A program made the position numbers and the translations under genes. Under the pieces are notes generated by a model. It was not told the DNA's origin, did no database searches, and was given only the letters and a program-made list of their open reading frames with translations. A stretch of DNA of 10,378 bases from contig CAISYX010000222.1 in NCBI GenBank assembly GCA_903889815.1, positions 1 to 10,378 of the forward strand, written 5' to 3'. This stretch comes from an uncultured Gammaproteobacteria bacterium. Lineage in GTDB: Bacteria; Pseudomonadota; Gammaproteobacteria; Pseudomonadales; Pseudohongiellaceae. This document shows positions 6,977-10,378 of this stretch, piece after piece. Each line of letters begins with the position of its first letter. Position 1 is the first letter of the stretch.

Positions 6977-7747
6977 ATGCGCCGAAGTCTTGTGGCCGGT
7001 AACTGGAAAATGCACGGCTCCGGCGTCATGATAACCGGGCTGTTGCAGAGACTGGTTCAGGGGCTTGGTGCGGCCGAGGATGGTGTTGAAGTGGTGGTGT
7101 GTCCACCCGCGCCCTATCTCTCCTTGAGCCAAGACTTGTTGCGGCACACAGGTGTGCAGTTGGGTGCGCAAAATGTCCATGCGGAAGCCGCAGGTGCCTA
7201 TACCGGGGAAGTAGCGGCCGCAATGCTGGTCGAATTTGGCGTCCGGTTTGTGATCGTGGGACATTCCGAGCGTCGTCGCGATGCAGGTGAAACGGATGAG
7301 CAAGTGGCGCGCAAGTGCGCAGCTGCGCTGAAAAGCGGGATTTCCCCAATAGTCTGTGTGGGAGAAACGCTGGAAGAACGCGAAGCGGGAAATGCAGATT
7401 CCGTCGTGGCAAGGCAGGTCAACGCCATTTTGCAGCGTTGTGATGATGCAGCCTTGCTGAACTCCGTATTTGCCTATGAGCCCGTATGGGCAATTGGCAC
7501 GGGCATAACGGCGACTCCTGCTCAGGCGCAATCGATGCATGGGCTTATCCGGAGTCTGTTGCGCGAAAGCAGTATAGACCTGGCTGCCAGAACCAGGATT
7601 CTGTACGGTGGCAGTGTAAGTGCTGAAAATGCGCGGGCGTTGTTCGCGCAGAGCGATATTGACGGTGGTTTGGTGGGCGGCGCGTCTCTCAGGCCGGAAG
7701 AATTCATAACGATTTGCAAGAGTGTGAGCGAGCAATGGAAACCTTAG
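6977..7747 (+). CDS. tpiA: triosephosphate isomerase
   Basis: TpiA interconverts dihydroxyacetone phosphate and glyceraldehyde-3-phosphate in glycolysis and gluconeogenesis, in the cytoplasm as a dimeric TIM barrel. The product is 256 residues, the usual length. The catalytic residues are visible: N9 and K11 in AGNWKM, electrophile H96 in IVGHSERR and general base E168 in AYEPVWAIGTG. The flexible lid is GTGITATPAQAQ, and phosphate is bound by YGGSVSAENA and LVGGASL. The ATG at 6977 has AAGGTG (6965-6970) six bases upstream. The last 13 bases overlap the secG start, so the two are probably translationally coupled. The glmM-tpiA-secG order is typical of Pseudomonas-like genomes; in E. coli tpiA lies elsewhere. 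All key residues are intact. Confidence 0.98.
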   Translation: MRRSLVAGNWKMHGSGVMITGLLQRLVQGLGAAEDGVEVVVCPPAPYLSLSQDLLRHTGVQLGAQNVHAEAAGAYTGEVAAAMLVEFGVRFVIVGHSERRRDAGETDEQVARKCAAALKSGISPIVCVGETLEEREAGNADSVVARQVNAILQRCDDAALLNSVFAYEPVWAIGTGITATPAQAQSMHGLIRSLLRESSIDLAARTRILYGGSVSAENARALFAQSDIDGGLVGGASLRPEEFITICKSVSEQWKP

Positions 7748-8133
7748 TGGTCGTAGTGCATGTGATCGTCGCTGTAGCGATTGTTGGTCTGGTGCTTCTG
7801 CAGCAGGGCAAGGGAGCAGATGCGGGAGCGGCGTTCGGCAGCGGAGCATCGCAGACAGTTTTTGGAAGTGCAGGCACAGGTAATTTTCTGACAAGATCAA
7901 CCTCCGTCGCCGCGACCATTTTCTTCATCACCAGTCTGACATTGGCGATTTTTGCAAAGCAGAACACCAGTGCGGGTGTGGTTGATGGTTTGCCAATCGT
8001 CAATCCAGATCTTTTGACCCAGCCTGTTGCACCGCTGAGCGACATACCGCAGGTTGATACGTCGAATGATGCTACGGCGGGCGATGTACCCGTGATCCCT
8101 GAGCAGGCGCCCGTGTCTGCACCAGGAAATTGA
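7735..8133 (+). CDS. secG: preprotein translocase subunit SecG
   Basis: SecG is the small inner-membrane partner of SecYE that assists SecA-driven protein export. The product is 132 residues (E. coli 110). TM1 spans about residues 4-22, then the conserved cytoplasmic LLQQGKGADAGAAFGSGAS stretch, TM2 about 57-74, and a hydrophilic Asp/Pro-rich tail longer than in E. coli, as in Pseudomonas. The ATG at 7735 gives the family N-terminus METLVVVVHV. It lies inside the last codons of tpiA (13-base overlap) with only a weak GAGCGAG upstream, consistent with translational coupling. A TTG at 7714 is in frame but would add residues foreign to the family. tRNA-Leu follows 51 bases after the stop without a clear promoter between, the same secG-tRNA-Leu link as in E. 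coli. Confidence 0.94.
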   Translation: METLVVVVHVIVAVAIVGLVLLQQGKGADAGAAFGSGASQTVFGSAGTGNFLTRSTSVAATIFFITSLTLAIFAKQNTSAGVVDGLPIVNPDLLTQPVAPLSDIPQVDTSNDATAGDVPVIPEQAPVSAPGN

Positions 8134-8184
8134 TCCTGCGAGCGTCCTCATTGCATTGAAGATTAGAGGATTCAAAGAGTTAAA

Positions 8185-8270
8185 GCCGAAGTGGTGAAAT
8201 TGGTAGACACGCTATCTTGAGGGGGTAGTGACCTATGGTCGTGCGAGTTCAAGTCTCGCCTTCGGCACCA
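8185..8270 (+). tRNA. leuU: tRNA-Leu (anticodon GAG)
   Basis: This is an 86-base gene with encoded CCA. The acceptor stem GCCGAAG (8185-8191) pairs fully with CTTCGGC (8260-8266), then A and CCA. The anticodon stem CTATC/GGTAG (one T.G pair) encloses loop TTGAGGG with anticodon GAG at 8219-8221, which reads CUC and CUU leucine codons. A long class II variable arm follows, and the T arm is GCGAG-TTCAAGT-CTCGC (8243-8259). It matches E. coli leuU in sequence style and position after secG. No promoter was seen in the 51 bases upstream, so it is probably cotranscribed with tpiA-secG. Confidence 0.97.
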
Positions 8271-8334
8271 AATGCATCAAGCGCGCAACGAATTGCCGAG
8301 AGCGCGCGAATTTAAAGGTTTTCAGCGCTTTTGC

Positions 8335-8364
8335 TTGACCGTTTCGAAGGTGCCTCAGTATAAT
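8335..8364 (+). promoter_or_regulatory. strong sigma70 promoter for the initiator tRNA-rimP-nusA operon
   Basis: TTGACC (8335-8340) and a perfect TATAAT (8359-8364) are separated by 18 bases, the best promoter match in the window. An AT-rich stretch (about 8309-8322) lies upstream like an UP element. The bases after the -10 are rich in C, the kind of discriminator linked to ppGpp-sensitive stable-RNA promoters. The predicted start is near 8371, about 84 bases before the tRNA. Confidence 0.8.
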
Positions 8365-8394
8365 TCCCACCCCTGAGAACGAAGCAGGAAACAG

Positions 8395-8531
<137 letters not shown>

Positions 8532-8534
8532 ACT

Positions 8535-8561
8535 TCGGGAATGGATCGCAGATCTTCCCGA
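8535..8561 (+). other. long hairpin in the 3' trailer of the initiator tRNA
   Basis: TCGGGAA (8535-8541) pairs with TTCCCGA (8555-8561). Inside, GATC (8544-8547) pairs with GATC (8551-8554) around loop GCA, leaving a two-base bulge (8542-8543). The eleven-pair hairpin begins four bases after the tRNA CCA and has no T run, so it is not a terminator. With the terminator at 8627-8648 it would give a structured trailer RNA of about 117 bases (8532-8648). It could aid tRNA 3' processing or persist as a trailer-derived RNA. Confidence 0.55.
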
Positions 8562-8626
8562 TTCAATGCAGCATGGTTCTCTGGCAGTTCATGCAGGCAG
8601 CAGTAGACGCAGTGCGTTGCAGTATC

Positions 8627-8648
8627 AAAGCCCCATCCGGGGCTTTTT
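8627..8648 (+). terminator. intrinsic terminator after the initiator tRNA
   Basis: A perfect eight-pair stem AAAGCCCC (8627-8634) / GGGGCTTT (8639-8646) with an ATCC loop runs into five T (8644-8648). It would end most transcripts from the 8335-8364 promoter after the tRNA, with some read-through to rimP-nusA. Confidence 0.85.
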
Positions 8649-8744
8649 GTTAGGTGCGATTTTCGTGCCGGAATGCCGGGCTGTTTTGCTCCACATCGTC
8701 ACGTTCGGAAGAGCTTGCCGATGCATAAATCAGGATTTCAGGAG

Positions 8745-8765
8745 TGGGCCGATGGCCCATTTTTT
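8745..8765 (+). terminator. second intrinsic terminator / attenuator in the rimP leader
   Basis: TGGGCC (8745-8750) pairs with GGCCCA (8754-8759) around loop GAT, followed by six T (8760-8765). It lies 54 bases before the rimP start and 97 bases after the first terminator. I saw no convincing promoter after it, so rimP-nusA expression probably depends on read-through, which would make this an attenuator. Confidence 0.8.
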
Positions 8766-8819
8766 ATTTGTGGAAAGTGATTTTGCGGATCGCCAGCAAA
8801 CACAAGAGTGGAGCAGGTA

Positions 8820-9272
8820 TTGAGCAATAATATCGCCGCAATAGCAGATCTTTTGCGCCCTGCAGTCGAAGCGCTTGGCGTCGAGCTGTGGGGTGTGGAC
8901 CAGATCGGGCAGGGGCGCAGCAGCATCCTGCGCGTTTACATCGACAAAGGGGAAGAAGGCATTTCGATTGATGATTGCGAACGCGTTAGTCGTCAGATCA
9001 GTGGAATTCTGGATGTGGAAGAGCCGATTGCGGGGGAGTACACACTGGAAGTCTCCTCGCCAGGCATGGATCGGCCATTGTTCGCTCTGGCCCACTTTGC
9101 CCGCTTCATTGGCAGTGTGGCCAATGTGCGATTGCGGGCCCCTCTGGATGGGCGCAGAAAGTTCAAAGGTGTAATTCAGAAAGCAGAGGCTGACAGTGTC
9201 TGCCTCTTGGTGGATGAGAAAGAAGTAAGCTTTCCCTTCTCGTCAATTGACAAGGCTAATCTGGTTTTTTGA
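8820..9272 (+). CDS. rimP: ribosome maturation factor RimP
   Basis: RimP binds the 30S precursor and helps its maturation before 16S rRNA and S-protein assembly is finished. The product is 150 residues, the family's usual length. Conserved segments are SSILRVYIDK, IDDCERVSRQISGILDVEEP, YTLEVSSPGMDRPLF and SSIDKANLVF, spanning the N-terminal alpha/beta domain and the C-terminal SH3-like domain (from about residue 85). I chose TTG at 8820 because GGAG (8810-8813) lies six bases upstream and the resulting MSNNIAAIADLL N-terminus aligns with Pseudomonas RimP. An in-frame GTG at 8808 (154 residues) has only a poor AAGA upstream and is the alternative. It is second in the conserved initiator tRNA-rimP-nusA-infB operon. 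nusA follows after 88 bases. Confidence 0.95.
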   Translation: MSNNIAAIADLLRPAVEALGVELWGVDQIGQGRSSILRVYIDKGEEGISIDDCERVSRQISGILDVEEPIAGEYTLEVSSPGMDRPLFALAHFARFIGSVANVRLRAPLDGRRKFKGVIQKAEADSVCLLVDEKEVSFPFSSIDKANLVF

Positions 9273-9360
9273 GCGGTCGGGATTCCGACGTTGACAGCGC
9301 CCGCTTTGAGACGGGTATTGGCAGAATACAAAAAGACCTCTGGAGTAAGGTGACACGATT

Positions 9361-10378
9361 ATGATGAGTAAAGAAATTCTGTTGGTCGCGGATGCAGTTT
9401 CCAATGAGAAGGGCGTTTCGCGCGAGGTAATTTTCGAAGCTATCGAGTCCGCGCTGGCCACTGCTACCAAGAAATTCTATGAAGATGACGAAATGAGTTG
9501 TCGCGTGCGTGTTGACCGCAAGACTGGCGAGTACGAGACATTTCGTGTCTGGAACATCGTGAGCGATGAAGAATACACAGGGAAAGGCTCGCAGATGATT
9601 TTCGAAGATGCCCAGCTGGTCAATCCTGATGTGGTACTCGGAGGCATCTGGGACGAGAAAGTCCCAAACATCGAATTCGGTCGTATTGCTGCCCAGACTG
9701 CCAAGCAGGTCATCGTCCAGAAAGTGCGCGAAGCTGAGCGCGACATCATTATCGCCGAGTATCGCCACAAGATCGGCGGCCTGATCTCCGGCACAGTCAA
9801 GAAAGTGACCCGTGAGAGCGTTCTAGTGGATCTGGGAGGCAATGCCGAAGGCTTGCTGGCGCGTGAACACATGATCCCGCGTGAGAATTTCCGCGTAGGA
9901 GATCGTATTCGTGCGTTGCTGCTGGATGTCCGATCGGAGCCACGTGGCCCACAATTGTTTCTGAGCAGAACCGATCCCGGCATGCTGATCGAGTTGTTCA
10001 AGATTGAAGTGCCCGAGATTGCGGAAGAAGTCATCGAGATCAAGGCGGCGGCGCGTGATCCTGGTTCGCGTGCGAAGATCGTTGTACGGACCAATGATGG
10101 TCGAATCGATCCGGTAGGCGCATGTGTCGGTATGCGCGGTTCGCGTGTGCAGGTAGTGTCCAACGAACTGGCGAATGAGCGTATAGACATCATTCTCTGG
10201 GACGACAACCCCGCGCAGCTGGTGATCAATTCCATGGCACCGGCCGAAGTGGCGTCCATCATTGTGGACGAAGACAGCCACACGATGGATGTGGCCGTGG
10301 AAGAAGAAAATCTGGCTCAGGCCATTGGTCGCAGCGGTCAGAACGTGCGCTTGTCCAGCGAGCTGACGGGCTGGACCA
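9361..10378 (+). CDS. nusA: transcription termination/antitermination factor NusA (5' part)
   Basis: NusA binds RNA polymerase and nascent RNA, promotes pausing and intrinsic termination, and is part of rRNA and lambda antitermination complexes. The frame is open at the right edge; 339 residues are present of about 495 in E. coli. The N-terminal polymerase-binding domain begins MMSKEILLVADAVSNEKGVS. The S1 domain starts near residue 140 (LISGTVKKVTRESVLVDLG). KH1 carries GMRGSRVQ (257-264) and KH2 carries IGRSGQNVRLSS (from 322). The C-terminal acidic repeats seen in E. coli lie beyond the window, so their presence is unknown. The start is ATGATG; AAGGTGA (9347-9353) sits seven bases before the first ATG, and 9364 is equally acceptable. 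In E. coli NusA represses its own operon, which fits the leader terminators here. Confidence 0.97.
   Translation, partial: MMSKEILLVADAVSNEKGVSREVIFEAIESALATATKKFYEDDEMSCRVRVDRKTGEYETFRVWNIVSDEEYTGKGSQMIFEDAQLVNPDVVLGGIWDEKVPNIEFGRIAAQTAKQVIVQKVREAERDIIIAEYRHKIGGLISGTVKKVTRESVLVDLGGNAEGLLAREHMIPRENFRVGDRIRALLLDVRSEPRGPQLFLSRTDPGMLIELFKIEVPEIAEEVIEIKAAARDPGSRAKIVVRTNDGRIDPVGACVGMRGSRVQVVSNELANERIDIILWDDNPAQLVINSMAPAEVASIIVDEDSHTMDVAVEEENLAQAIGRSGQNVRLSSELTGWT

Noticed and set aside
6488..7900. 470-codon open frame on the minus strand across the end of glmM, all of tpiA and the start of secG
   Set aside because: It lies antisense to well-supported genes, has no recognisable domain and no ribosome-binding site; it is a shadow of their codon pattern.
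8281..8312. GCGCGC repeat pair with CGAATT direct repeats after tRNA-Leu, considered as its terminator
   Set aside because: The six-pair stem has a 15-base loop and no immediate T tract; it may be a weak terminator, but the case is poor.
9276..9289. Five-pair hairpin GTCGG/CCGAC just after the rimP stop
   Set aside because: Short and not followed by a T run; no support as terminator or processing site.
9291..9321. Perfect TTGACA upstream of nusA
   Set aside because: The best -10 at acceptable distance (TATTGG, 19-base spacing) matches only three of six; not enough for a promoter call.
9477..10283. 268-codon minus-strand frame opposite nusA
   Set aside because: Antisense shadow of the S1 and KH domains of NusA; composition is Ser/Arg-rich as expected for a shadow frame.

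Overview
This window is an ordinary chromosomal housekeeping block from a gammaproteobacterium, probably of the Pseudomonadales/Cellvibrionales type. The order carB, greA, yhbY (reversed), ftsH, folP, glmM, tpiA, secG, tRNA-Leu, initiator tRNA-Met, rimP, nusA is the one known from Pseudomonas-like genomes. FtsH, GreA, GlmM, SecG and NusA read closely like their gammaproteobacterial counterparts. I saw no mobile element, CRISPR array or obvious horizontal insert. I could not run a search, so the species is not identified.

Layout. The C-terminal half of carB (1-1580) overlaps greA by four bases. yhbY (2078-2392, minus) converges on greA and diverges from ftsH. The 280-base divergent region holds a sigma70-like promoter for yhbY, plus overlapping sigma70-like and heat-shock-like promoters for ftsH. 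It lacks rlmE (ftsJ/rrmJ), which usually sits there. ftsH, folP and glmM (2673-6872) are tightly spaced and probably one transcript. tpiA (6977-7747) has its own promoter and overlaps secG (7735-8133), which is followed by tRNA-Leu(GAG). A strong promoter (8335-8364) then starts the initiator-tRNA/rimP/nusA operon. That operon carries two intrinsic terminators between the tRNA and rimP. nusA runs off the right edge.

Functions. carB makes carbamoyl phosphate for arginine and pyrimidines. greA and nusA act on RNA polymerase. yhbY and rimP help ribosome assembly. ftsH is the membrane AAA+ protease. folP and glmM feed folate and cell-wall synthesis. tpiA is glycolytic, secG belongs to the Sec translocon, and the two tRNAs feed translation.

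The points most worth a second look lie between the genes: the missing rlmE, a heat-shock-like promoter for ftsH, an initiator tRNA with a U1.U72 mismatch, a short ORF with a strong ribosome-binding site that runs into that tRNA, the structured tRNA trailer with GCAG repeats, the tandem terminators before rimP-nusA, and an orphan strong Shine-Dalgarno with a 27-codon ORF between glmM and tpiA. None of these amounts to a demonstrated new system.
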